DNA of 64,000 bases from Streblospio benedicti (lineage: Eukaryota; Annelida; Polychaeta; Spionida; Spionidae). The translations under genes were made by a program, and so were the position numbers. Positions 18,801-31,140 of the stretch are shown piece by piece (position 1 is the first letter of the stretch; each line of letters starts with the position of its first letter). The stretch spans positions 20,062,957 to 20,126,956 of the forward strand of contig CM032663.1 of the NCBI GenBank assembly GCA_019095985.1, in the 5' to 3' direction. The notes beneath the pieces were generated by a model. It made no database searches, was not told the origin of the DNA, and was given only the letters and a program-made list of their open reading frames with translations.

Positions 18801-21600
18801 TGTTCTACTAATGGACTCAAGACAGAAACGCAGCTGGTATTTCGGAAGTCGACTGCAGCAGATCTTCTAAATGTGGCGGCGGCACCGTGTGTCTCTGCGG
18901 CCCAGTTTCTCATGCCACTTTGCCTTCCATTTGGGCTTTGAAAGCTTCGATCCAGGTTGCAGTCCTGCTACCTATGCCGTGCTACCTTAATGGAACTTAC
19001 AGCCTACTTCGCTTTGGCATCTTGGCTGCTGTCATAGAATAGAAGGATGAGGCGGTGGGGATGAGAAGGTCAGGTGACCTCGTCAAAAGGAAGTTTTCAT
19101 TGGTTGAATTTGTAAGGAGTCTTGTGGGAAGGGAGTTGTGGGGTTTCCATAGAAAGGTTGACGACTGGGGGCATGTCAAGGGCGGGCTAGATGACCTGCT
19201 GGTTAATTGGGATGTTTTTTCTTCTTTGCAAAATGGGACTGATTGTGATTTTAATAGGTTCATATGGAGACATCATCTTGTCATCCATGGACTTGAATAG
19301 TACGCCGTGAATATTACGGCACATTTGATTATAAGAATTATCATTATTAGGTTATTTCAAAGCAAGTTTTGGCAAATTTGAACATTTATTTTCCATATGG
19401 ATCTATTTCTTTTGTTAGAGGAGGCCTAAGCCTACTTGTCCAGCAATTATATTATCTTAAGTCTTTGGAAAGAACGAATGAATGTTTTATGTAAACAACA
19501 GTTTCGTTGTACTTAGAATTATTTTTCTATTTTAGCTATACCATATATTTCTTTTTCAAATGCATGATGGAGGCCATCATCATTAATACTATTTACTATT
19601 AATGAACCATAGCGGTAGACCTGAGCAAATGCATAATCATATCGCAATTGCCATGTACTGTCGGATTAGATCTCTGTTATATCAAGTCACAAAGGTACTC
19701 AACACAAAAAATAACACCCCCTAAATTACTGATGTAAATAAATTGCATGGCGTAAAATGCATTAGCTGTAACTCGTGAATTTAAAAAAATAATTCTTCCC
19801 AACTGTGCAAAATGGAACATAAAAACCCAACTAAATATGGCCATATTGCCATTTTGGTATAGCAAATGCGCACCAACAATACAAAATGTGAATTATTAAT
19901 GCCCTATTGTTGACATCATAGGAAAGTATCCGCACAAATGTGATGATAACATACTGTGCAAGCATTACGAATAAAACATGTATAAATACCTCAGGTTCTG
20001 CGGTGCAGATTTCTTTTAATCACGTGGTGCACTGGCCCGACCCTGAAAGATAGAAAACAAAATTATGATATTCTGGTAGGGAACTGCGTTGGTCAATTTT
20101 GGTAAATGTTTTTCTTTTTCTTTAAAGCAAAATAAAAATGCTGAAAATGAAAATAAAAGTGGATATGGTAGGTAGACGTATATGATACTTTATGTAAGCA
20201 CGGGATCGTGATCATTCTTCTTGCACTGTGATTAATATTTCTTATAAAATTGGACATAGTAGAACTACATTCGAACAGTAATGTAAACTAATTCATCTTA
20301 AAAGTATGCACATAATGTATAAACATTTAAAATATAAATATGCATTCTGCTAATATGCAAACAAATCAATAATCGTGATATATGATAATGACAATGCCTC
20401 TTATTTTGCCAATTACTAATTTTGGCATTTTTTCTTGTTATGTAACTGTAACATTAGAGCTATGACTCATAGTGCCACAAAACGTACCACATCGATACCA
20501 CATTGCAATACAATAGAATAGAGGCCTAAATATGCAGCTTAACACCTGTTGACCCATAATAGTAATACCACTATATTTGTATATCCGGGGAATCCCAAGG
20601 AAATTAATTTGAAAGATGACTGCATGAGTCATGCATAACTAGAAATCTATAGTTCTCAGTAATGACTGGATTTGACTATTATTTATACAGACGACGCTCA
20701 CGAATCAATTACATGATTATTCCAGAATTTTGTTTATTTCCAATAGACAAGGGAATTAATGTCCGAAGGGTACATTATGAGTTACATTTGTTTCTTCACA
20801 AATACTGCGCTACGATCAGATCACATCACTTTTAAATATATGTATCCGAATGTAGATTGTGATTCAGATACGTATGCCTGGAAATATGTAACAGCAATAC
20901 TCGATGTAAAATCAATCTTCACTTGGTTCAAACCACAGGGGAGTTTAATACACAGTTTAAATTTATACGGCATAATGTAGACCTGGAATATAAATCTCTA
21001 GTTTTATGAAACAAAAACTCACAAACAAACATGAATGTCGCAAATGAAATTGCAAGGTCTATTACAGAAAATTAATTAGTTTCGGCACACTGTGACATCT
21101 TACTTTGGGCACGATGTAACGTAAATATCATGTATATACACATTGTACATGTAAATTTGCACATCAGTGTTTTTATGTGTATGACCCAATAGATTCGTAA
21201 AAAGATTGTAATAATTATACACTAATTGTACAGACAAATTCCATACTAGAACATTCACCACCATTATGGTTATAGGTGTGTTGGAGCGTGCGATCAAAGG
21301 TTTAGGTTATTTTATTAATCATGAGCCCCATCATCGTTAGATAAGGGGGGGGTGGTATGTACACAACATTTGCTACACAAACACTATTATTCGTATAGAA
21401 ACACAATTTGCAATATGTTTGAAATTAATCTAGATTTTCACAGGTACTCACTGATAGCTAATAGTTTCTTCTAAAAATATTGAATCCGGTGATCATATCT
21501 TATTGTATTGTACATTATGCGAAGAGCAAGTGGGAATGTATACAGGCTGCTAATAGATAGAAGGTCCTTCATGCCTTCATGACTGAGAGCAGATCGCGTA
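15839..21600. other. Non-coding stretch, nothing firmly recognised
   Basis: Frames of up to about 124 codons occur on both strands at 16340-16990 and around 17200-17700, overlapping one another, without splice signals or recognisable motifs. I treat them as chance frames in less AT-rich DNA. The blocks at 16800-17000, 17200-17560 and 17750-18060 are richer in GC and CpG than their surroundings and could be regulatory. Confidence 0.4.
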
Positions 21601-21769
21601 GGTAGAACCAGGGGACGATGCACCCCCACCCCACCCTTTTTATCCCACGAAAATATTTCACGTTTATAGGGCTTTGACATGTCCGCCATCAATCGCATGT
21701 ACTAAACCCTCAAATCACGGAAATGCTCCATCCTCCTCCCCCCACACCCACCCCCAAGCTGGCTCTACC
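21601..21769. mobile_element. GGTAGA-ended MITE-like repeat, copy 1
   Basis: The left end reads GGTAGAACCAGGGGACG and the right end, reversed, reads GGTAGAGCCAGCTTGG, so the ends form an imperfect terminal inverted repeat about 12-15 bp long. C-rich tracts lie just inside both ends. The centre contains the reverse complement of GCGATTGATGGCGGAC, which is found again in the copy near 39,930. About 170 bp long and without coding capacity. The superfamily is not identified. Confidence 0.6.
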
Positions 21770-23593
21770 CGTCGACAGTAACAACAGATGAACATGAATC
21801 ATGCTTTGAGCGTTAAATGCATCTGGATTGTTTACTTCGAGAGATACCAATTCGGGGGCTGGTGTATAATGCTTATACGATAGGCGTAATGTGTATGTGA
21901 AAAGGTAGAATGAACGTAAATTCATTGAAAAACACCCAAGCAAAGTGAAAGAACAATGCCAACTCGTACTCATGAGGGGAAACCTGTCCTAGCTACGTGG
22001 TGAGCGGCCACAAAATGTCGTCTGATCCGCTTATCCGCATTATAGAAGCGATCCCGGGCTGGCGATTTAACCCTTTCGTACTAAAAGTACTAAAATTATA
22101 CGGACAAACCACTAGATTATATATAACAATACCATTGCAGGCTACAATAAAGCCTAAAATAGGCCGGAGTTAATTGAAAAATTATATGAGCCATTAATGT
22201 TTTGAAATTTGTGTTACAGTTGAGTTTGAAATGTTAACCCCTACATTACCTTAGCGGCTGCAGTAGTAAATGATGCAAAGATTGCAGCCTAGAAAAACTC
22301 GCATTACTCGTATGTGTATCTAGTCCCCCTCCCCCGCAACCAAACAAAACATAGACTGCAATAGTATATACCAACGACTATTGTATCATGTAAAGGGTTA
22401 AGGAGTGATTCCAGACCACAGCAGCTACCGTTGCCTGCTGTTTCTGCTGCGCTGGCGGATTGCAGCTAATTTAATTTCCACGCATAAAACTAATCGCTTC
22501 TCTTCCCGGTGGCAGCGGTGGGTAAATCCCGCCTCTAAATAATAACTATAATACCATCCACCCTTGATGTCATTACGTGGTACATATGAATAGTTTAAGA
22601 CTGTTGTTGTTGTAGTTAAAGGTGGTTATTGTAGTTGTAGTTGGTGTAGTTTCACCATACGATGGTTGGGAATTGAGCAAAGTGTCCTTTGATGTTAGGT
22701 TACAGGCATAAGTTACATAGGTTACATTAGTGGATTTGCAAATATCAAAACTTCTTGAAGAAAAAGAAATCCGTTCCGGAAATAGTACAACATACTCAAC
22801 CGTTTTGTACCTAACTTTGGGCCATGGGGTATTAATTAGGCCGGTCGCATGAGTTTGTTTTTCTTCTTAGAATCAATTTCAGGTGCTTAGCCATATCATG
22901 CTTGCAGTTAATTGCGTTCCAAATCACAGTTTTCTAGAAAATACTGCCTGTTAAATGCAAGGCATTAACTTAAATTGTATGGAAGAAACACACAGAAGTC
23001 AACTTCCAAACTTACAACTACGCCTGCATCAGAACGTCCAAGATCTGATCCACAAATGTAACCGACGGATGCTTAAATAAAGAATAAAATCTGAAATATT
23101 AGGAAATTTGTATTTACACTGCAAAGAATGTTGTTTAGCAAAACCAATGAGTCGACAAGCATGGACAGCGTTACAGAGTTCTAGAAGGAAATGGTATAAG
23201 TGAAGAAAGAACACTTTCCCACAGAATAGGGCCTTCATAACAGCTATTCGTCTTGTTTCCCGGGGATTGGTGGCTTCACTATATTGTTATCGCGCAGTAT
23301 TGAAATTTGAGGCATGAACATAAAACATGGATGCAGCAATTATTATTAGGATCAGACATACCCGATAACTTGAAGGAAATCTGAGCCGTGAAATTGTAGG
23401 AGATGCATATATGCACTTAGCAAAGTTTTCTCTTTTCAGAAGTGTTAATTGTTTAGGGTAAGAATCTTCTTTTGCGCCATACATTTCTCACCCCCACCTC
23501 AATGTTAAGTGTCTAGGAGTAACAATCGAGATTGTAGCCTAAACAAATCTCACACCTTCAACAAATGTAAGCGTGCCCATTGTAAATATTCAA
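21770..23593. other. Non-coding stretch, nothing firmly recognised
   Basis: No gene is supported. The block at about 22400-22560 is less AT-rich and contains several TAAT/ATTA cores with a GGTGGCAGCGGTGGG tract, so it could be regulatory. The remainder is AT-rich. Confidence 0.35.
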
Positions 23594-23829
23594 TGTCTCC
23601 AGCAGACCAAAAACAATAAAAACCCTGTGTCTCCAGCAGATCGAAACCAATAAAAAACTGTGTTTCCAAGAAATCAAAACCAATCAAAACCTGTGTCTCC
23701 AGCAGATCAACACCAATAAAAAAAGTCTGTGTCTCCAGCAGATCAAAACCAATAAAAAACTGTGTTTCCAGCAGATAAAACAATAAAAGAACTGTGTCTC
23801 CAGCAGATCAAAACCAATCAAAAACCTGT
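23594..23829. repeat. Minisatellite, about 35 bp unit, six to seven copies
   Basis: The words TGTGTCTCCAGCAGATC and AAAACCAATAAAAA recur six to seven times at about 33-38 bp spacing. Units differ by point changes and A-run length. On the minus strand the units read as repeated LLETQ..IGFD, which only reflects the DNA repeat. Confidence 0.9.
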
Positions 23830-26800
23830 TCACTTTGCCTGAGAACCACGAGAACGGAGGAGAAAACGTTAACTCGTTTTAGCAAGCTATGCGTGACGAC
23901 AACAGCTCATCAGTTTACACTTGTAAGAGTGTCTTGCACAAAACACGTTTTATCCCCACAAGACACAGCAGCCATCTTGTGTTTGGCAAAATCTCACTTG
24001 TCATGTAATGCCGAGGGGAGCCGTAGCACGCAAACTGAAGACCTTTCAGTGAAAATCACCGCTAAATGTAGGCTTCCACTTGCCCCAGACATCATTTAGG
24101 AAAATGTACAGTGTATATATGGCTACTACAATAGTGTATGTCTACTAGATTGTATAATTGAAAAAAAAAAATAAAGAGCGATATTAAGTGATCATATAAT
24201 GACACGCTACCCTTTCGTAAGTTTTTCATTACGCTGGTAGAAAAACAACAACAACCTATCTATGGATAGAAAAGAAACCACATATAAATATATATACAGT
24301 TGTTCACATAATATCATAAATGTTTTATCACGTTTTCAATAGATGACTCATGCAGTACATAGCTTCATTTATCCTCCAACTTTCTTCCGTAACTACATCC
24401 ATAAATCCGTCTGTAAATAACGGGTTAAACCATGAGAATCTCCTAAAATGAGACGTAACAACAAATACAATTTGCCAACTGAACCCTCTCTCATTTCCTA
24501 ATAGAAGCTGACACTCATGCTTTGTCTCAGTTAAACAGTTAAAAGGCCAAGAGACAAACAATTATTTGATAACTATAGAAAACCCTGCAGAACACTAGAA
24601 GATGAAGATGCAGCAGCAGCTCATCAGAGAAACCCAATGCTGCCTTCATTGTCATAATGGGTTACTTCAGAAGGCCAGAGTCTTCGCGTGCTACGTGACG
24701 TAGCTGTCGTGATAACCTTTCCTACGGCGTGTATCACATTTGGCGGCATTGAATCGAAGAAATTTCGTCTGTTTGGCAGCGAAACACAATATGGGTGTCT
24801 ACAAAAGACACGGGACCTTCGGGCGGGCTGAAACCTTATACGGCTCTAAACGCGTATTTACTGGAGAGCCTTGTAAACAAGGCTGAGTCGTAACAGCAGA
24901 GCCGTTATAATAAGAAAGGGTTGGGTATATAGCATCGAAGTCCCTCTCGATCCATTCATTAATACCCTTCGTCAAAGGCAACAAATGCCTTTCACGTATT
25001 ATTCATGGTGTGCAGTTACTCATACAATCATGTTCTGCTAATGTACGTGTTGAAAAGGCCCTGGCATTGAAGGAACGGTAGTGTAGAGTGTGCTAAGTAA
25101 GCAAGTGCGTTATTTCCTCTGACGAGTGCTAATTGCATTGCCAGTAATGTCATTTAGTGTAGGTGTGGAGATATTTGTGTCTACTTCTACTGTATATAAT
25201 AAAAACAACAACATCAGCATATGTAAACTGATAAGAATCTTCAGCACCCAGGGACCAAATACGAAATCCATACTTTCATACTAGTTCATCAACTGCAAAG
25301 GAGTCTTAAAAGCAAAATATAAAATAAAAATAAAATAAGAATAATAAAAGAAAACAAAAAAAGAAAAAAACACAGAAAAACACACACAAAAAATAAAAAA
25401 TAAATCAAATGAAAAATAAAAACGAACGGCAACTCTTTTCATCATTTATAGAAAGCAATTATATGTGATTTGAAATTGCGAGTATGAGCATTAAAATGCA
25501 ATTAGAGCATCTTTTAGACTATAACTTCCATCCCGGAGAGGCATTTATCTTGTGCTAGTCCTAAATTGCCTCACAGTAAATGGAGACCTGGTGTATGATG
25601 ACACTTGTGTCATTTGACTTTGCATTCAGTGTTTTAGAGCTTTCTTGACATGATTGCTTGCCATTTAATCTTATTTCCATGGTAACCCATACACTGTCAT
25701 ATTCAGTGCACTGTTAATATTATTCTCAGGGTGATAGTTTCAAACCTCGAGAGTGGTGTTTAGTATTAATGTCTTCTTTTCACCCCTCCTAATACGTAGG
25801 TTGTTTCATTCAAACTCCTACTCACGTAACAGAATCACATACCAAGCATAGAAACTATTAAATCTGAGTGATTTTGTCTATTTTGATAAGTTATTTTCAA
25901 TTATCAAGTACAACTAGTCGACAGTATCATCAACAATACGTTAATAAAAAAGTAGCATTCTGTGCCTCAACATATGCTTAAATTGCGTCTATTTATGCCA
26001 CCCATTATATTATCATAGTCCACTTCTGACCAAGCCAAAAGCTATTCAAAATATTAAAACCCATCTTGACGTGGTACCAAGTTGTGTTAAATACCCCTCC
26101 TCGCAGGTCTTTGGACATTTCCCAAGGCCCCCTTAAGGGTCAAAGTGACACATTCCTAGGGTGGATAATTATAGTGTTCTTTGTTGTAAAGTAGTTTAAG
26201 TGTCATCCTCCCCAGACATTGATTTTGGAGATGTCTTGAAGAGAATGTTGATATTATTGGAATTGTTTTCAAATAGTTAGAGGCGTGAGAGGATGACTTC
26301 TCTGTAAGTCAAGTGAAGGCATTAATTAATATGACAATAGAGTTCCATCTAGTGAAGTGCTGGTTTTGAAAGCTGTGAAATGTGAGAGTAGAATTCTGGT
26401 TTAAATGTGAAGCTCTATGTTCTGCTTTATACATATGCATATACGGAGATTTTCTTTTGCAATTTCTCCTCTTTTTTGGCGGAGGTGTTGGTGCTTGGGG
26501 AAGGGTGAGAGGAGCTGAGAATCTTATAGGTAGGTGTATAGCATAAAAGTAGAACTGTATATATTCTCCCTTCTGGTACACAATTGACATCAAATAAAAT
26601 TGTACCACAAGTATATTCTAAAGACGTCCAGCCATTGTGCTAACAAAAATTTATAGAGTAGGGAATTTCTTTCATTAACCATCACACTTCTTTTCCCAGA
26701 AGATAAATGCTCTAGACACACAGCTATTTTAACAATCTGTACCTATACGTAGACAGATAAGAACTAACAAATGAATAGTTGATAGCTGAAATGTTGAAAT

Positions 26801-27379
26801 GGGTAGACAGATAATTTGAAATGTACATAATTCAAACAACAATGTAAAGCATTGTAGCATAGCTAACCCCTTACACTGTTTCAAATAGTTTATATCCCGC
26901 TGTGTGTCTATATGCTAATCAGGTTGATTTTTCTATCAGTGGTTAACCTTTTCATGTTCTTCAATTGAAGAAATAAAAGCCCCCATACAATTAACGAAGC
27001 ACAAATTATTGAAATGTCTTGCAATGAAACTGTCTTATTTTGCATTTCATCAACGTTAGCAGACATTTGAAGTTTATTTTTAAAGACATTGCAATTGAGC
27101 AACATGTCTAAAGAATGCATAGATCTAATTCCCTTTTAAAACACATCCCTGGGGCTGCTCTGCAAAGATACACAACATTATGCTAATTTGTAGTTGATTT
27201 TCTTGGCAATGTTTTCAAGAAAGCTCCTGGGTAGTTGTCGCAATGAAGGTTTGCTGGCACAAGTCTTTAATGGCCTCATTTATTCATCTATGGGCAAAAA
27301 GAAAGAGAGTGCCAACGGTCAGACATATCTTAAATTTGTTTGTCCTTTGTCGTTTGATAAATCACCCATATGTAACGTT
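23830..27379. other. Non-coding stretch, no gene supported
   Basis: No gene is supported. An A-rich simple tract lies at 25310-25425. The block 25480-25740 has a balanced, low-repeat composition with octamer-like and CAATTAG words and could be conserved non-coding DNA; this is a visual impression only. Confidence 0.4.
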
Positions 27380-27750
27380 TTGTATTCTATTATTTCAGAC
27401 GATTTTTTTTATTGCACAGGAGTTAATAAATCAAATTCTAACAGTTTTTCGTTCTTAAACGGAGAAATAACGACCAATTCGGATTCAAAACTTCAAACGC
27501 GCAAATATTCGTATTTTCCCAGGATTATTTGCAAATATATATAAAAAAAAATCCCAGAAGGATCCACATGATTTGCATTCTATTATTTCATACGATATTT
27601 TATTACAGACAGTGAATAAATCAAATTCTTGCAGTTTTTCGTTCTTAAACTGAAAACAACCCCTTCGCCATTTAAACTTCAAATGCGCAAATATTCGTAT
27701 GTTCCCATCATTGTTTACAAATAAACAAAAAAAATCCCAGAATAATCCAA
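27380..27750. repeat. Two-copy tandem duplication, 193 bp period
   Basis: Two adjacent units share ATTCTATTATTTCA, GAATAAATCAAATTC-like and CAGTTTTTCGTTCTTAAAC words, then CGCAAATATTCGTAT and AATCCCAGAA, in the same order (TGYATTCTATT begins at 27381 and again at 27574). There are many point differences, so the duplication is not recent. No coding role is evident. Confidence 0.85.
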
Positions 27751-30700
27751 CAGAATAAAAAGGTGTCCTTCAAAACCTACAAAATGTAACCTTGAAATGG
27801 CGGTTTTGTGAATCAAAAAGGTGAATATCTGATGCTCAGTGTTCCGTTCAATTGTTCCCCCTACACTGGGAATAAATTAACCAAAGTAACAGGAAACCAT
27901 ACCACTGTCATTCTTTTATGGTAAACATGAAGGATTTACAAGTATTTATAACTGTTAATGGTCTATGGTCTAGTTATTTGTAAGGCAGAAGAACACAAGT
28001 GGTAACCAGTGTGCTAGAAAATCCCTTTGTTAATTGCACTAGTCAGGCTTCGCAAATCTCTATTATCATTTCAATGGAATTTAGGTCTATATCAAAATAC
28101 AAAAGGACATATACAGCGGGGATATATGAATAGGAATAGAGAATTACAACACTTACCAGCACTTAACTAACAATGCACTCTATTCCTAAAAGAATGAACA
28201 GATATAATGATAAAACATCACACAAGAGTCCTAGAAATAATTCAAATCAAAGTAAGACACCAGCGGTCAGTAATACAGTATAATGCCAAATTAGCAAACA
28301 AATGCCGGGCCCCATATTTGCATTGATCTGGTCACGGTGGTTCAAGCACAGGTCATCGGCCAAGCATGCCAGCGGTTGTTCAACATACGGTCACCGTTGG
28401 AATTGAAGGCCATCTAAAGTCACCATAGTAGAAAATCGTCTGGCGCGTCCATTACGTCACTTTTCCTGAAGAAGACGGGATGACCAAGTGAAACGTAACG
28501 TTCGAGAGGGTGTCGAAAGGCTCGTTTAACTCCGTCTATTAACGTAGAGCGTCATTCAGGTTTGCCCTGGTTTATGACATGAATGAAGTTTGGCGTTAGA
28601 CAGAATAAGGATGCACCTTTTCTACTTCGTTTTTTTAGGTTTCGCTGGTTATGCCGTCGCCTTCTTCAGGAGTTTGGATGGTTATGAGACAAAAAATGAA
28701 CGAACAATATGAACGAAGAGAAAATGCAATTTACCGGATAATGTTATACGGTTAATTCATATCGGGGAGATGATGAACAACACGCGCAAACAGAAACTAT
28801 TTTTTAGATTATCATCAATTCAAATATTTGAATGGCTCTTTGAACCCTTACAATAAAGACACCAATGCCTCATAAAACAAATAAAACATCAAAAGAAAAA
28901 CAACAACACTTCACAAGTAGCCTATAACAATTCCACTCTGAGAAAGTTCCACAACAACAGACGACAACCACTTCACTTATTGGCGTAGAAATCTCAGATC
29001 CATGCTCGAGGTCATTCCAGGCGATGGCGGCTGCGATACCTGACAAGCATGGAGTCATTTCCTCGCTAGCGTAATCAAATGTCGCCCGCTGGACGGATAG
29101 ACGATGAAACGTTCCGTCTTGAGACACGACGCTTCCGGCTATGGCTTTGACAACCACGTGACACAGACGTGACAAGCAAATTGGGCGAGAGCAGAAAGGG
29201 CAGTGGTGGGCTGGCATAGGGTGGTGCTTTCATCACCACCAGTTCGACCCCATTTTCTGTTTTCTGTCCTTTAAACAAAAAGATTACTCATGCAACGCGA
29301 ATGGGTTTTGGCTTCTGATGATGTTTATTGAATTGGTAGGCTATAGAAGTCAGAGAAAGTACGTTCAAAGGAATAAAAAGTGATTGTTAAAGATGATGAG
29401 TTTGGACGCGCACAAACATGGCTTTACTTTAAAAATAATCCCTTTGAGACGAGGCTGTATAAAGATGTCAGGGATAATCATATTCACTCATAAAAAGATG
29501 ATATCATTGAGTACAAGGATACCTATACGACTTCCCAATGCAACATCTATTGACAGAAACCCTGACAAACAAGCAAATCACGAATCCCATCACGGACTTT
29601 TCAACTTTACAAAATATCGTCTGCATTTGCGTCTGAAACATACACAAGGAGAAACCTTTTGCAGCAATGTCACACCTAGAAATAGTCACAAAGAACTACA
29701 CAAAAGAAAAGGCTCCCTCATCCTCTGGTAAAGACCTCAGACTGAACTCAGCGAGGTCTCATGTTGCTTCGGGAGGTAGAGTAGCTGGCTTAAAAATTGA
29801 AATGAAAGGCAGAGGCATTATGGCATATTCCCCGGTTATGAGATCCGATCTCCGGTTACGCGGTATTGTTCGCTCTTGACAAATGGGATCTCTGCTTTGG
29901 AGAGAGGAATCCGGGGATTGGCGTGCGCGTATCGTGCTTTGGTTACGGAAAAACGTGTTAGTATGGACCAATTGCATACCGCCGTTAAAAGTTTTAGTCA
30001 CTGCTTTTGGTGGATTGCATGCACTTATTAAGAGTTGTGTGATGTGCGTTTATAGTGTGCAAACTTTGCAAACACTGCAAAGTATGATGCGCATATTTAA
30101 GTGAAAAGTACCTTTTCCATTTTCAGTGAAAGGCCTTTGAGTAAAAGTGTGAATTGGTACTGTGACAACGCCCATGCAAAGAACCAACCAAGACTGACAT
30201 AGTGCACACTTCATACATGCATATATGGAAAGCTACACTGTGTGACTCTGTAGCTTGTTCTTGTCTTCTACATTGCCCACAGATAGAATACTTTAATATA
30301 AGCTACATCCACATATAGTAGAACAAATCTACATTCACATCATATCTGCACAAGACAAGCCAAGGCATCAATACAAGGGTTCACTGTAACCAAAGTTAGA
30401 TTTTTTTCTCCGATAGGAGATATCTATCTGATGAATGCCAGTCTGGTCGAATATAAATCTGCTTTGCCATCATAACTCCACCTAAATGGAAAATATCAAC
30501 CAGCGTATATAGAACCTGTGGTTTCACTGTTTAATGTTTATCAGGTGAACACTCCATAAGACTTAAACCTTTATTGTCAGACGTAGTAAATGGCACAACT
30601 AAGACAGCATAGACTAAAATCTAAAATAAGTTAAAATGTAGTCGAATGTATGTTTGATTCACCCTCACTGCGTTCATGTCAATCAGACACAATTCTTGGT

Positions 30701-30892
30701 CAATTTGAGCTTATGTTAAGTTAAATTATCGTCTGCAATCGATGAATACCCCCGACCCCCAGGTAAATGGTTATCAAGTAGGGGAGGCCATGTCAGTGAG
30801 AGCCCTATGTAGATTAGTTCCTGTGAGCTGTCACTCTCTTGTAATGAGGCATGCAACGACGTGCTGCCAGCGTTCGGACCGCCGCTCCCCAC
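27751..30892. other. Non-coding stretch with an inverted repeat pair
   Basis: No gene is supported. An inverted pair built on CCTGAAGAAG and GAAAC lies at 28473-28686. The block at 28980-29260 is CpG-rich and open in several frames, but no protein family is recognisable in it. Confidence 0.4.
28473..28686. repeat. Inverted repeat pair CCTGAAGAAG...GAAAC
   Basis: On the plus strand near 28473 the sequence reads CCTGAAGAAGACGGG then ACCAAGTGAAACG. Near 28686 the minus strand reads CCTGAAGAAGGCGACGG then ACCAGCGAAACC, with the same internal spacing give or take two bases. The arms are about 32 nt and separated by about 150 bp. Words of this kind occur near the ends of various dispersed elements, but I cannot assign the family. 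Confidence 0.5.
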
Positions 30893-31140
30893 GTACAGTA
30901 GAACCTCTTTACTAGGACCACTTGGGAGACTGTCGCCAAGTGGTCTGCACGAAGAGGCGCTGGTGTCTTTATGGAGGCTGGTGGGGATCTCTTTGTGAAG
31001 GTTGAGCTCGAGACAGAGCAACCAATACATGAGATCATGACAGAGCTGATTCATATATAGCTGTAGAGGTCTTTGTTGGAGGTTGCACTGTAAAGTAAAA
31101 CCTCTTAAAGAAGAGCACCTCCTTAAATGACATGCCCACG
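30893..31140. mobile_element. GTGGTCT repeat family, copy B (probably composite)
   Basis: This copy begins TACAGTAGAACCTCTTTACT followed by AGGACCACTTGGGAGACTG. It contains AAGTGGTCTGCACGAAGAGG and GTAGAGGTCTTTGTTGGAGG, and ends with a second ACTGTAAAGTAAAACCTCTTAAAGA start at about 31087. It is the best-preserved example of the family's end in the window. A long minus-strand frame across it is a by-product of the repeat. Confidence 0.6.

Noticed and set aside
23550-23783. Repeat protein reading LLETQ..IGFD on the minus strand
   Set aside because: It only mirrors the minisatellite; units change length out of multiples of three and there is no start or splice context.
28473-28510. Hammerhead ribozyme core (CTGAAGA...GAAAC)
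   Set aside because: Stem II would begin with a mismatch and cannot be closed convincingly, so the fold is not supported.
28870-29278. CpG-rich frame with CPFC and CLSRLC
   Set aside because: Considered as a zinc-finger exon, but the Cys spacing fits no known class and two other frames are equally open.
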